Source: Trichoplusia ni
Lineage: Eukaryota; Arthropoda; Insecta; Lepidoptera; Noctuidae
DNA length: 64,000 nucleotides
Assembly: GCF_003590095.1 (NCBI RefSeq)
Contig: NC_039490.1
Coordinates: forward strand, 10,495,834-10,559,833
Direction of reading: 5' to 3'
Positions 24,401-39,400 of this stretch are shown one piece after another. Each line of letters opens with the position of its first letter. Within the stretch, counting starts at the first letter, position 1. Under the pieces are notes generated by a model. The model was given only the letters and a program-made list of their open reading frames with translations, made no database searches and had not been told where the DNA came from. A program made the translations under genes and the position numbers.

Positions 24401-27400
24401 AAATAAATGCGGACAACATCACAAACATTGTTCTGAAACCAAAGTAAGTTGCTAAAGCACTTGTGTTATGGAATTCAGATACAACGAAGGTACCACAAAC
24501 AACCAGACCCGTGTGAATTTTTACATTAAACCGACCGCAGATCGAACCCGGGACCACAGAGCTAGCGACACCTTGAAACCGGTGCGTACGCCACTCGACC
24601 ACGGAGGTCGTCAAAAATCATTTCATGTACGTTGTAAAGAAATGACAGCGTGCTATGCTGTGGAGTTTGTTGCGCCGTTTCTTTTTCACAGCTAGAGCAC
24701 TTAGGAAGCGGTGAATGGTGGGCGATACGGGGTGCCGTCTACGTAAAAGATATACATTGTAACATATTTTGAATTAATGGATTTTGAGTTATTATTTACC
24801 TAAGCAAAGAGCAGCGTGAAATATCGAACCGCGATCAAACTCACTTGTCCCGGGCATGGTCTTGAGCGTAACTCACACACAGCAATCCGCTATCCGTACA
24901 CACACACACACACACAGCTTTCCAGATTAGCGCGCAATAAAAATATTAAAAAACTTTTTCTAAGCAGTTAGGCTGAAATATGTCTTCGATCGCTGCACTA
25001 GACTATTGCACTACACGGGTATCGAACCCACGACACGTCGCGTATTGTGTTTGGCGTGGTTTATACAGTTTATACCACCCGGCTATTGCGATGTTACTTG
25101 GTAAAGAGTTAAGCAGAGACTAAATAAATAAGTATTTTACATTACTTTTATATCAATGGTTAGACACGAAAGCAATTAACACTTACTAATTTATTTAGCG
25201 CAATGTTTTGTCTGCGATTAATAAGGTGTTAAGTAATTAGCGAATTTTCTGGAATTCATTAACTAATTTGGTTAAAACCCTTTGTTATATAAAGGGTACT
25301 TTTGTACTAATTTTTGAACTGATAAGGTAATGAATTAACAAAGGGAAGACAGCTAATTTATCAATTAAGGCATCTTTCTTTGGTATTTAAAGGAATTCCA
25401 CTTTTATAAAGGCCCCACATTCTATTGGGAGTTTTTTGTGCAGTCCTATGTGCGTTTGACGTATGTATGTTTGGCTTAAAGCAATCGTCCTTTACAGGGC
25501 CATCCAACCGAGATCAATATTACCTGACTAACTCTATTTATCCATGCATTTAAAGTTAGCTAGCACTATAACATGACATTTGTCTCCCTCTGTCAATGAT
25601 AAGGGATAACAGGACTTCATCATCATCATCATCATGACATGAAATTTCATCTTAAACCTATGACGTGACCCCTGAGTCACCTGTGACTTTAGACTCCAGG
25701 ATAGTCGCCCGCCCCCACATCCGGTCCAGGTGCAGATTCTAGTTCCATATATGTATTTCAGGTGTTCTCGCAGCGTCTCGCTCCGGCTTCACTTGGTTCT
25801 GTCTATTCATAATTCACCTCTGACCTCCTAAGGCCTATACCTTGACCTTGATCATACCTATGACCTCCTTCGAGGCCAGCATGGAGTTTCCCGTACCCTG
25901 CAGCCTTTACTTGGCACTGTCCATTTACAGTTCCCCTTTTGGTCTCCTCAAGCATTAGGTACTTCTACTTTTTCCTGCTCTCCATCTTTACTTGGCACTG
26001 TCTATTTATAATTTACCTCTGACCTCTTAATGCCTGTAACTTGACCTTTAACTCACCTATGACCTCTTTAGACACCAGCATGGAGTCTCCCGCGGCCCGC
26101 AGCCGGTCCAGATGCTCTCGCAGCTTCTTGTTCTCAATCTCCAACTCTTCTAGCTTGTAACGGTCTATGTTTGGATTGGTCGGCGGCGAGGCGTTGCGGT
26201 CTGGTATATGCGAATATAATATTAGTATATTATTAACTTATTTAGACTGATGAATTAATGGAAATAGGGTTATGTTGCATGTTAAGTCATATTAATGATA
26301 AATAAATTATATCTTTAAATAATACAGTCTAATTTTAGAGGCTGTAGAAATGGTACACAATACGATAATTTTCTTTTGTTAAAAAAAAAGGAATTTAATC
26401 CTTGTGTGTCGCGGGGGTTTTCTCAAACACACAATTCACATGCACTGAGATCCAGACTCAGAACAAGCATTCGTGGATCACACAAACGCTTGTCCTACGC
26501 GGGGATCGAGCCCGCGCCGAACCCTCACAGGGGGTTTGGCGTGATGACCTCATCCATTCGGCTATCCGTGCAATCAAGATTTTTATTTTTTGACAGCACC
26601 GGCGTTAAACATAAGTCTGTCTGTTTTTATAAATGACCCACAGCAGGGCAAAGGTCTCTTTCAATATAAATAAGGATATTTTAAGATGCAATGGGCATGT
26701 GTCCTTAACTACATGGAAAGAGGCATTTTTACAGACTGGTGTTATACTTGCATCATTTAATAATGAATTATTCTCACGATAGTTACTATATAGATTAGTA
26801 TGATGTTATATACTCACTCATAATCCTCTCTTCGAGGTCAGCAGCTCTCTTCGTGGTGCGAGAGAGTTCGCTCTGTAACGCTGAGATCCTGTTGCGCATG
26901 CGCAGAACTAGGCCTGCGTCGGCCACCTAAAGTTAAATAGTCGTTTTGAGCATGTCTTAAATAAAGATTATTATTATATTATATGTATTTGATCTAAAGT
27001 TTTATATATCATACATATATATGCAAAACTCAGACAGGCTAGGTTTTTTTCGAACCTAGAATTTATAGTTTTGATTGTGTACGCGGCTTTTCCACGTTTT
27101 CTGAATCATACTGTACATGTACATACTATGCTCCTAATAATGAAATAGATTTAGAAGATACATTTACAAATCGGACCAGTAGTTCCTGAGATTTGCGCAA
27201 TCGAACAAACTCTTTAGCTCTATAAACCGACTTCAAAAATAACGAGGTTCTGGATTTGTATTTTTATGTTCATTGCGTCAGAACCTCAGGCTAACCAATT
27301 ATTTGATAAATTTTTAATTCCGTTGAATTTAAAGATTGACCCCGTTTTTATTTCAAGTCGGTTGTATGTTTTTGATGTTGAAACAAAATTATAATATTAT

Positions 27401-30400
27401 CTGGTTTCACGGGCGTAGTATTTTGCCTTAATTTTTCCATATTTTCTCAACGTTTAAACCTTGGACTGGTACGAATATTTCAAGACTAAAATTACTCAAA
27501 TCGGTTCAGCCCTTCTCGAGTTTTAGCGAGACTCACGAACAGCAGTTCATTTTTTTATTAGTAGAGATACTTTAAATTCCAAAATAAGCTATAACTCACC
27601 GGTGAAGGGCCATTGTTTGACCCTGCGGACCAGTTGACAGCCTCCAGCGCCGGTCGCGTGCTCTCCACAGATCTAACCGACCCGTAACCGTAGTCCTGTA
27701 AAATAAATCATTTAATTAAATATGATTGATCAATAACTAGTGGTAGCCCGCGACTCCATCCACTTGGAGTTCAGATTACTCGTTCAGTTGGTTAGGTTTT
27801 CTTGGGAATGCCGGGATGAAATATAGCTTTGACCCTGCCCCACCCTTAAAATCATTTTGTTTTCATGCTTAATACCGGGATTAAAGTCTTGTCCTTCATT
27901 GCGATCCCTTAAAATGATTTTTTTATTAAGATAATGAAACCTTAACTGGACTTTAAGGAATACACAAAAAGAAAATAGCCGAATAGGTCCTTCCATTTAG
28001 AATTTATTCAGCGCGCTCGAAATCAATACAGTTGACACGACTGCATTAGATCTACAACCCAAACGTGCAATCCCATTGCTCGCCAACTGAAATTGCATTG
28101 AAGAATGATTGTAGGATTGCTGTTAAAATGCAATCCATCTATCTAGAGCCTGACCCTATGTCTCAGTAACTATTTGAGTCCGTTTTTTAGAACCGCCGAT
28201 TTGAACCAATGTTGTTCTTCTAGTAAATATGTTAACTTACATCTTCGACCGTTGTTTCCTGTTGCGAGTTGTTGCTGGCGTCTGATAGAGAACGCCTGTG
28301 TTCCTTGGCGGCCGGTTTACTGTGGACATGTTGAAACATTAGAACTTAGAGCTAAATATCATCATCGGCCTAACTTTTTCCCAACTATGTTGGGGTCGTT
28401 ATTCCAGTCTAACCTGATTCAGTATAAATATTATTATTATTAGTTATTAAAAAGTCAGGAAGATTAAAAACACTTAAATTGACGAAATATATGGTAATGG
28501 GGGCTAAGAACAAAACTAACTAGTAAAAATACTACTGGTAAGTGACGTCACACGAGATTTTAAATCTCTGTATAACTTTCATTTTTAGTTTACGAGATAA
28601 ACGATGTTTTTTTTACAAATTTCCTATTAAACCTTACCTTTGTAGCGAGTCAATTCTCTCCTGCAACTCATATTGCGCTGATAACAACTTTTGCCGACTC
28701 TGTCTCTCCGCTTCAAGTTCTGCGTTCAAAGCATTCTTCTCTCTCTCGTGCTGTTTGTCTCGTTCTAGAAGATAAGAAGAGGTGGAATTGAAGCCTTATT
28801 TTGTATTGATTATCTTTATGATTTGACTAGGTGTTGCCCGCGACTTCGTCCGCGTGTGATTAGAAGATATAAGTTAGGAATTTTTGAACGGAAGCCCTCG
28901 AAGATAAATAATATTCAATGTTTTTGCCACATTTTCCGTTGTATCTTCGCTCCTATTAGTCGCAGCGTGATGGTATATAGCCTAAAACCTTCCTCGATGT
29001 ATGGTCTATTTAGCTTTATATATTAGTATAGATTACTATTTATGCGAAGTGAACTAATTTTTTATCTCGTTAACAGGTGTTGGTTCGATCCCAACACAGG
29101 CAAAGAACCAATATGACTTCTTCAAAGTTATATACACTTTCTTAGTTATTCTAAGACACCACTGACAAACGGTGAAGGAAAACATCGTGAGGAAACCTGG
29201 ATTACGAATATTGGAATCTGAAATCGACCGCAGTGAGCCAGCGTGGTGGTCAATGCTCAAACCTTTCCTATACGGGAAGAGGCATATGCCCAGCAGTGGG
29301 ACGTATATAGGCATGTATTAACATGCGAAGGAAATGTTTGTTGGAATCAAAGAGACCTTGAAAGAATACCTTGACCCAGGAGTGGGTCCAAAAAAGTTAA
29401 ATAAAAGTAGTCATTTTAAGGATTCAAGGCAGCTTTACCGGTCTTCACCTAAGTGTAACCCTGAGTTTGTTTTGACATTTCTTCTCAGGGTAGTCAGATA
29501 GAAAATATCGACTCCAGCGTTCTCAAAAAAGACATGTAAAAATGATGATATATCCTATTTGTAGAATAAATTATTTCAATTAATTTCATTGATATTTTAT
29601 GAAATATCTTTTACTTTTTCCACATTTTCTTGAATGTATGTATTAATATATTTTTAGCAATAAACCTTCTAAAATACCATTATTTTTTGTAAGCTATCTC
29701 GTGACATCCAAATGCAATTACTTATCGGCAAATACCAATCTATAACTAGATCTACTACATCCTAGTTAGTCACAAAAATTTAGTCAAAGTAATATTTATT
29801 TCGGCTAAAAATAAATAACAACAATAAGTAACAACAGTTTCTGTACCTTATTTTTAGAAATAACTTGAAGTATATCATGAGTAAAATCTCAACAGTCTTT
29901 TTATGACTGTTCATGAGATACAGCTTGATGACAGACGGACAGACAGCAGCGCCTCAGTAATAAGATTTCCCTTTTACCCTACGAATGAGATCTTTAAGAA
30001 AGGATTCCACTGTTATACTCTTTTTTCACTATATAATCTTTTCTTTTTGGAAATTTCGATTATAATAACGGTACTGAATTATACGAATATGACTTATTTA
30101 TCACAATAAAATAACAACATATTTTTTTTTGCATAATCATTTGATATAACTAGATTAATATTAGTGACATCATTATTATAACACTCTTTAATATAATATG
30201 TAATTACATATTTAGAATTCCATATGATTATGGTATAAAAAAAATACTATTACTACTAATTTATCTCCATATAGCCTTTTCCAATCTACGTTGGTGTCGG
30301 CTTCCAGTCTAACCGGTTTCAGCTAAGTACCAGTGTTGTACAAGGAGCGACTGCCTATCTGACCTCCTCAACCTAGTTACCTGGGCAACACGATAACCCT

Positions 30401-33400
30401 TGGTTAGACTGGTTGACCGACATCTCGTAGCTACCTGTAACCACTGTCAAATATGTGTAAATAATAGCCGTGACCCACAATGTAACCTAACGGAGGAATT
30501 CGTTATGACATGAACGGTCACCCATCCAAAGACTGACAGCATCAAGTGTCGCTTAACCTATGATTAATTAACTTGTGCAGTTGTAGCTAAGCCACGAGCG
30601 ATTTCTAAATGCAAATTAAAAATCTTATAACCTTTCCAAAACTGCGCCCTGGACTCAAACTCCTGTGACCATTTCACTGCGACACTTTTAGTGTCACGGC
30701 ATTCGCTCGCCACTTCCGGTACTTCACTTGTCACTAACATTGTCGCTACATCGCACTACACAAACTGACTTGGAACTTTAACTTGAAAAGTTTGGAAAAC
30801 ACTCTCGAAAACAATTTGAGTCCCAAACTAGTCAACATTCACACTTTAAATTATTCTCTAAATTTACAAAAAATATACTTCAAGTTTAATTGTTAAATCC
30901 ACACAATATCACATTCAATTAAAACAGAAAAGGTTTAAAAAACTTCAAATGTATGTGACTGACATTCCTCTTCGACAAGTGACGTGACTTTGACTTGTCA
31001 GTTCAATACATTTGAGGGATTCGTCAGCGTTAGCGCGAGGAGTAATGTAACTTGCACAAACCGAAAAATTAAGGAGTTTTAGTCGTAAACGTGTTTGCTT
31101 GTAAAAATATTATCGACTGATGTTAATAATTAATATAGCGATAATCTATAGCTAGCTATCAGTCCGTGCATTAAGTTTCGAGATAAGATTTATCATTTTA
31201 TTGTATCTGAATTTTATTATAGATAGATTTGTTTTGGTGATATTTTGTTTGCTTTTGCCTTGAAAAGAGGGTTGGCTTAGTTTTATGATCATTAAATTTT
31301 TGGACTGCATTTAGTTCAAGGTCGATTTGTGACTATTTTTACTTACTTAATGAGGAGGTTCCAATTTAATCGGTTGCCTTTTTGTATGCATGTACACTGA
31401 TTCCTCCAAGAATTCTAATCAGATTTACTCGGTTTTTTTTATTCTGATGCTATTTAGCTAATTAGAGAATTTGACAATCAGTCTTACTAAGGGGTATGGT
31501 GTTGGCCAAGTGACTAAGTTGTGTTGATCTTATTATAAGCAAGCTAATTATGCTTTTGCTGTCTGAACAAGAAACCACACATCAACAAGCAAACGGGTAA
31601 TATCACGATTCAAAATATACACAATTGAATAAACTGCAACTGTTCTTAGACAAATCGACTAGAAGAAAATTATTTTTTATTCTTCGCGATGAATCTCAAA
31701 AGATTCAGGGGTCTGGAAGGAATATCTTCTACTAATATATTCTGCCAAGCATATGGATCTCATACAATCTATACAAAAAATAATAATAACAACTCACCTT
31801 CAATCGCCAACTCATAATGTTCCTTAACACTCTTCAACTCGACAGCTAGTTTCTCACTCTCTTCATCCCACGCTACTCTGTTCTTCTCATACTGCTCTTC
31901 TATCGTCTTCTTCTCTTGTTTCAGCAGTTTGTTGCTGTCTCTTTCCTGCGTGAGCTCTGCTTTAAGAGAGGCTATAAGGCTGTCCTTGTCTACAATGTAT
32001 GTGCGTAGAGTCTTAGCTTCAGTTTCGACGTGTCTTAGGATTTCTACTTTGGCTCTGTGGAAGATAAATGGTGTATTTGTTAAGAAGATTATTATTACAG
32101 TAAAACACAAAATTGTTAAGGCAATAGTCATTTAAGATATATTTTTTCTACTAATATTTAAATGCGAAAGTTTATATGTATGGATAGATGTTTGTTACTC
32201 TTACACGTGAAATATTACTAAACGGATTTAGACGAAACTTAAAATAAAAAGAACGACCCCCGCATTTCATCTTGGTTCATGCGTAAGGACACCCAGACCA
32301 CAGAGTACATTTTATAAACTGACCCAGACTCAGGACAAGCATTGGTAGACCACATCAATACCCTATTTTAATCTAATGGACCGATGAAAAATTCCATCGT
32401 AGGGGGATCTGAAATCATGTCCAGAACCCCTGGACCACGGGATCGGTATGACGTCCCTTTCACGCTGTATAATTGATATACGCGGGGATTGAACCTGCGA
32501 CACGTCGTTTCCGGGCTTTGGCGTGGTAACCTCAACCACTCGTGCAGTCAAACATACTTGCTATACTTGCTTACCGTGATAAACACTTGCAGACAAAAAA
32601 AAACACAAATACTAGTGGTTTCTTAGGTTTACGAATGTTACACATTGAAATGAAACTACTTCTACGGATGACCATGATACCTGCAAAGGTATCGAAACGT
32701 CGGGAACTAAAATCTAAAAATTAAACCGCGATAAAATCCGTAAAAGTAGTTTCATTTCAACAATATTTACTAACTTGAGGTCTACGATCTGCATCATGAG
32801 CGGTTCTATCCCCTTAGCCTTCTCCATCGCATCGCCGAGCTTCTGCTGAAGACTTATGATCTTGTTCTCCAGACCCTTGTTCAATGACTTGACGTGGTCT
32901 AGACTGCGAGCCTCGATGCGTAGGCGCTTGTATTGACGACGGGCGAGGAAGCGACGTATCTAGGGAGAATAGAATTGAAAAGAATTGAGTATTGTTTTTG
33001 TACATATAAGTGTTGCGAGGGAGGTATTTTTTTGTTGGGGGCGCAATGTGTACACTATAGAATTATAGCAGAGAAAATTACTAAAGGGTACAATTTTAAA
33101 AGCGATTCTAAATTTTAAAAGAGATATTTTAAATACAGTCAATTGGTCATTTAAATTATTGTATTTTTAAACAACTCCCGCATTCAGGAATCCTAGTGTC
33201 GCGGGATGTTTCACAAAACATTCAAGTCACATACACAGAGACACCCAGACTCAGGACAAGCATTCGTGGATCACACAAATACTTGTTGAACACGGGGATT
33301 GAACCCGCGACACGTCGCGCACAATTTGACGTGGCTATATTTTGGATTAGATTATTTGCTTGGTTAAAAGTTGTTTATTTTTATGCTCGAAACGATGGGG

Positions 33401-36400
33401 GGGTACAGTTTTATAAAAGTTAAAATATACTTAATCCATAATGGTTACTTTAACTATTAGTTCACTTACAGATGCTTGTGCGATGACGATCTGCCGTCTC
33501 ATCTTCTTAACACGCTGGCGAGCGAGATAGCCGCGCGCATACCTTTGTACGGTTATAACCTGAAAATGACAAAAAGATGATTTTATTCTGTGGTGTACAA
33601 TGATGGTGAATATTCATTCAGTCATTCATTCATTCAAAAAAGGATTATAAACCGACATATTTCGAATACTTTTGTGAGGAAAAGTGTGGGATGCCTATCT
33701 CCAGCAGTGGACCGCGATAGGACCAGTAGATTGTTTAATATTATTATAACTTTTGTAAACTTTTCCTTAGTTCCTTTCTCATAGTTTCAACTTTGCATAT
33801 ATGTACATCACACACTTTTTTCCGGATGAGAAATCAATACTATGTGAGACGTGGGGGTGTCATATGTGCGACATGTGAGTGTCATGTGAGTCGTATGAGT
33901 GTCATATGTGAGGTATGGGGTCGTCATATGTGAGTCACGTGAGAGTCATATGTGAGACACGCCAGGGTTACATGTGGGACACGTGAGTGTCATGTGAGAC
34001 ATGGGGTTGTCATGTATGAGTCTCGTGAGTGTTATATGTAAGGCACGTGACTGTCAATTGTGAGACACATGAGGGTCACATGTGAGACATGGGGGTGTCA
34101 TATGTGAGTGGGTTATGTGGGTGTCATATATGTTCAATTCCTTTAAATACGCTTGAGTTTAAATTCCATTCATTATTTAATACTGAATCATTTTCAATAT
34201 AGTTTCTCTTCAAAACTATTTTCTTTACAATTATTTAAAACTAAAATCCAGCTTACCGCCTTCACCCTCCTCCTATCTCTATACAGGTTCCGGGCTAGGT
34301 ACCCCCTGGCCCTCGCCTGCAAGCCGATCGCTAGTCTACGAAGCCGCTGGTACTTGGTCCTGGCTAACCAGCCGCGGACGTTTCGCTGGATCTTGATAGC
34401 GGCTCGGCGACGACGGATCTCTTGTGCTTTTCTGTTGAAAGTAAGGGTTAGTTTGACCTTTAGGGTCATTTTGACCTTTGTATGGGTCACGGTGACTATG
34501 TTGTGAGGGAGGAGAATGACGGCGACTATAAGTATGGGTCAGTTTGAGCTTAGTGTAGGTCGTCACGTCCTGTGTATGGGTTCATTTGACCCATATATTG
34601 GTCATCGTAATCTATGAAGAAATGTATAGAAAAATAAATTAAAATTAAAATAGCTTTCATTTTAAGTCTCAATCACCCATGGCAAAAAAACTAGAATGGA
34701 ATAAGAGATTATAAAGATAACATTTGCAATCCTTGATAGTAGCAAGATTTTCTCAAAATTATATACAAAACTATCTTTAATTGCACTCCAAAACAAAACT
34801 CCATGTTTACTCAATACAATTACATTCGTTGAAAATATTTTAAAAAATTAGATGATATATACCTAAAGCTTAAGAACGAGCTTTACAATTGATAAAAAAA
34901 ATGTAGAATGTAAAAAAAAGACAAGTAATCTGACCTCCTGGCTAAGAACCCCCTAGCCCTGGCCTGCAGCCGCAGCAGTGCGCTGCGCAGGCGCAGGTAC
35001 CTGCGTCGCGCTATGAACCGTCTCACACAACTCTGCACTCGCACGCAGTACTCGCGTTGTAACTCCGCGCGGACCTTCTCTAGGTAGGCCACCTGGGTAA
35101 CAAGCGTGATGGTCAATAAATAATATAAAAAAATAGATTGAAAACATCTAAATAGAAAAGTTTTAAAAATTCACTCCATTAAAATTTTATCAAAATCGGT
35201 CCAGTCGTTTTATAATTGTAAATTGCATTGTCATAGGGTTTGAAGCTACCGTGAAAAGCCTGCTAGCTTATCGGGAAGTGCCTCAAAATTGGAACGACAA
35301 ACAAACGAACAAAAAAATGACATTATAAAAACGTGGGAAAAACTTTTGAACGCCGAAGAAACACAAACAAAAATACAAAAACATCACCGTTCTATCGCTC
35401 AAAAAGGAGGTGGATCTCAATTCGTCTGTTTATTGTTTTTTTTTAAATGTTTGTGAAATCAAAACCTCAGATTTATATTTGATTTAACGAGAAATATCTG
35501 TCATTTGATCCCACAAGAAAATCATGAATTTTGCTTCTGGTTTAAGTAAGTTACGTTGTGTATCTACGTTGTTTTTGTTTCAACAATAGGGATGATGACT
35601 GGGTATAAAAAGAAAAAATCTCATTAGTCCCTCAGTTAGATAATTGAAAAGTATGAGACACGTATTTTTTCCTTTTTCAGAAAAACTAGAATTGACAAAG
35701 ATAAACTGCTTTAAAGTTTAGGAGAGGGGGCTTGTGACGTAACAATTTGGTAAAATTTATACACAATCGTGACGTCACGCGTAAGTTTCATTCACTGTAA
35801 TTTGGTCAATTTATATTTTCGGGACAAATTAAAAAATACGTATCCATTATTATACAGAAAACTACAAGACGGACACTGCAAAAAAAAATTGTCGTCATCC
35901 CTATTGACCACAGTCTTAAAAGTTTACAAAAATTAAACTCAAATTACGATCAAATCAACCAAACGTAAATCTTAAACGCCTATATCTTAACTTTCGTATT
36001 TACAGTCAAATTAAAGTTAATAAATTACCTGCCCGGCTCTGAAGAATATCTTGGTGGCACCAAACTGGTACTTATCAGGGTCCTTGACGTGGCGCGACAG
36101 TATCTTGCCGCACGTGCCTTTGATGTTGCCGCGGTCAATCTCTTTGTGGAGGCAGAGAAGCCGATACCTAGGATAGAGTGAGTGAGAGAGAGAGAGAGAC
36201 AGGTGTTAAGGTTATATCTGATTTTGAATATATGAAAGCGTGGCATTAACAACTGCAAAATAATCACGGATCTAGTACCGTACTTGTGGCAATAATAATA
36301 CCAGCCTATATAGAGAGGTGTGGAAGAGAAAGGGGAGGCCGTTCCCCAGCAGTGGGATCAAAAGCAGGCTATATAAAATATATATAACCCACTGCTGGGC

Positions 36401-39400
36401 ATATGCCTCTTCCCGTATAGAAAGGTTTGAGCATTGATCACCACGCTAGATCACTGCGGACGAATTCAGATTCCAGTATTAATGAATTGAGATGAATTCA
36501 GATTTGTAATCCAGGTTTCCTCACGATGTTTTCCTTCACCGTTTGTCAGTGGTGTCTTAGAATAATTAAGAAAGTAAATATAAATTTGAAAAAGTCGCCT
36601 TAATACTTTGCCTGCGTTAATATCGAACCTGCATCTCGGGCATACAAATCCATGCATAGAAATGCTAGGCCACCACGAAATTAATTATTAACTTAAGTGT
36701 AGAATTTACTGTAAGCGACACTCTTTACTGCAAATGCGTTTAAATGGTATTGTGGGGCATGTTTAAATGTAGGTATTTCTATATTAATTAAGACTTTTTG
36801 TATTTGGTTTCGCTACGCTGATGGTTCCGTGCAAAAAAAAATACATTTATAAAAAATATCTGACTGTAATTTAAGTAACGTCTAAACTTCGATTCTTAAT
36901 CTTAATACTTTGTTGTTTTAAGGGCAACATAAATCAGATAAAAAGCCTACATTTATAATCTTGAATCCATTACCTGTTAAAGAACTCTTGGTATGGCCAT
37001 CTCGATGGGAAGCCGGCCGCTGATATTCTTATAGTTTCTAATACACCACATGCTCTGTAACAAAAATAAACTTATTAAACAACAATAAACAGGTTATTTA
37101 ATTATGCAAAGGTTTAATTAATTAGCTTTATTATACTTTGGTGGAGACCCACTCCCTCGGGGGAGGGAATAGGTAGTGTCAAACTAAACCTAACCACCGT
37201 TTGTCACCGAAACATGGCAATGCTTAGAACAAGCATTCGTGGATCACATAAATAGTTGTCCTACGCGGGGATCGAACCCGCGACACGATGCGCTCAGTAA
37301 GTTTGGCATGGTGACCGCTATCCGTGCGGTCAGTAAAAACGTGGGTATTTCACGTAACTAACAACTAAAACAAATTCAAATCTATACTAATATATAAAGC
37401 TGAAGAGTTTGTTTGTTTGTTTGAACGCGCTAATCTCAGAAACTACTGGTTCGAATTGAAAAATTCTTTTTGTATTGAATACACCATTTATCGAGAAAGG
37501 CTATAGGCTATATAACATCACGCTGCAACTAAAAGGAGCGAAGATACAATGGAAAATGTCGAAAAAACGACGAAAATTCTAACCACGGGGACGAAGTCGC
37601 GGGCAACAGCTAGTACTTCCATAATTCTAATTCTATCCAAAGGTTGTCTGGAAGAGATTGCTTTTTAGCGATAAGACCGCCTTTTGTACTCATCATGTTT
37701 GTTTGTATTGACCTAAATTCAAAATCAAAAGTCATTTATTCAAATTAGGCTACTGAGTAGCACTTTTTGAAGGTCAAATTACATTGGACAGCACCCAATT
37801 TCGCCCACCCGTCACTTCCTAAGTGCTTTTGCTGTGAGAGAAGAAACGGCGCAACAAACTCCCCAGCAGCACGCTGTCTTTCCATTTACAATATAATTAT
37901 TAAAAAACATATCAAAATAAGTAGGTGCCGTGCCAAACAAACAAATATTTGAGGTCGTGGTACCTAAGCCACTATGAACGATAAAGAGTATTCTATCTAT
38001 CTAGAACTTACCTTAGTTGGTTAACAGCCCTTGCGTTATCGAATTTGAACGGTTCCTTGGTATCATTGGGTTTGATACATCGTACGTAGTGTGGCGTCGT
38101 AGCAGATAAGGTCGCCATGAGCGCGGACAGCGACAGACGGAACTGGGAGCCAACGGTTTGTTTCTGGCCGGACGCGCGGCGACCTGGTTGCTATGGTAAC
38201 GAGGAAGTGAGTTTAGTATAGGTGTTATGTATTCTGAAAGCTTTCGTAGCGAGAAAATGTAAGAGAATGTTTATTCTGTTTATGTTATAACATGAAATTT
38301 GAATTTTTGACACACTTTTATACACTCTCTGTCTCTTTTGTTTTGTGTTTGATTTTTGCATGCACAGGAAGTGCCTCAAAATTGAGTTACAAATATCCAA
38401 CCAGGTCGACAAATAAACAAACAAGAAAGTGAGTGTATATAAAAACGTGAAAAATGAAAAACGATCTAAGCATTAGATAACTTTAGGAGTTCCAAGTTGG
38501 TGTCGAAGTACAAGCATCAAGAACATTCTTAACATAAGATTAAACATAGTATCAACGAGTTTGGTGGGGGCTGGTTATATGACGTGATCTAGGACATACA
38601 ATCATGGCAGAATTTGGGGAAGCCTTACCCAAACGTGGGTCACAGAGGGCTTATTAAAAAAAAATAAAAAACTGGAGGATACAAAAACGTGATACCATAT
38701 CACCGTAACGGGCTTCCATTACATTGTCATCCCGTGACCTCCTAGTCAAAGTCAAAGTCAAAGTCAAAAGTCAAAGTCAAGATTCAAAGTCAAAGTCAAA
38801 TTGTTTTTGTCAATTAGACCAGTATATGGCACTTTTGAACGTAAACAATTTAGTTATACAATATTAAAATCTAAAGTGTCAGTCTGTCGGTCAGTCTCCT
38901 ATTGAAGCTACCGCTTTCTACCTAGACGCACCAAGATTAACTTGAAAAACTAAAATCACTCACAGTCAAGCTGGTAACAGGCACGGAGGGCGTGGTCCTC
39001 CTCTTGGAGGGGGGCGGCAGCGTCGCGGAGGAGGCCTCGGCCTGGCGCTCCGCCAGCATGGCGTGCACCAGGCGGCAGCAGGTCGAGGACCTGATGCACT
39101 CCAGCTGCTCCTCAGACACCGTGTCCCGGTTCTTCTCCAGGAAGCCGCCTGACTGGTACTCCACGTTGTCCGCGAAGTGCTTGATGATGAAGGCTGGGAG
39201 GGATTGGAGAATATGGAAAATTTTATAAGAATGATATTTTGGAAATGTGTATCTAGAGGCAATATTGTAACGTTTGAATTCCTACGTTTCTTTAAACTCA
39301 CTTTCTTGTTTGTTTGTTTGTCGTTCCGGTTGGATTTTTGCAACTCAATTCTGAAGAATTTCTCGATAAGCTAGCAAGTTTCAAACTCCAGCCGGACCGA

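Larger units (their letters stand above)
28765..31797 (-). other. Myosin V intron 21
   Basis: 3 kb intron containing the candidate alternative first exon (30632-30740), a non-autonomous element (28830-29031), a SINE-like element (29070-29310), a 5S-SINE copy (30272-30600) and a family E repeat (30937-31057). Confidence 0.8.

Noticed and set aside
25619..25636. CRISPR-like or regulatory direct repeats (catcat and gatgat tracts)
   Set aside because: Simple trinucleotide runs in a eukaryotic genome; nothing supports a CRISPR array anywhere in the window.
25854..25905. Alternative cassette copy of exon 26
   Set aside because: The donor looks usable, but the only acceptor-like site (ctgcag) puts it out of phase with exons 25 and 27.
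26376..26636. Overlapping plus-strand frames of 86 and 63 codons
   Set aside because: They read through a tRNA-derived SINE; similar short peptides come from its other copies.
34153..34506. Plus-strand 117-codon frame
   Set aside because: Antisense of the IQ-motif exon 18 and its intron. No start context or conserved domain.
38966..39343. Minus-strand 125-codon frame rich in Ser/Arg/Pro
   Set aside because: It is a shifted frame over exon 13, which reads as clear myosin in the other frame; the GC-rich exon keeps the shifted frame open.
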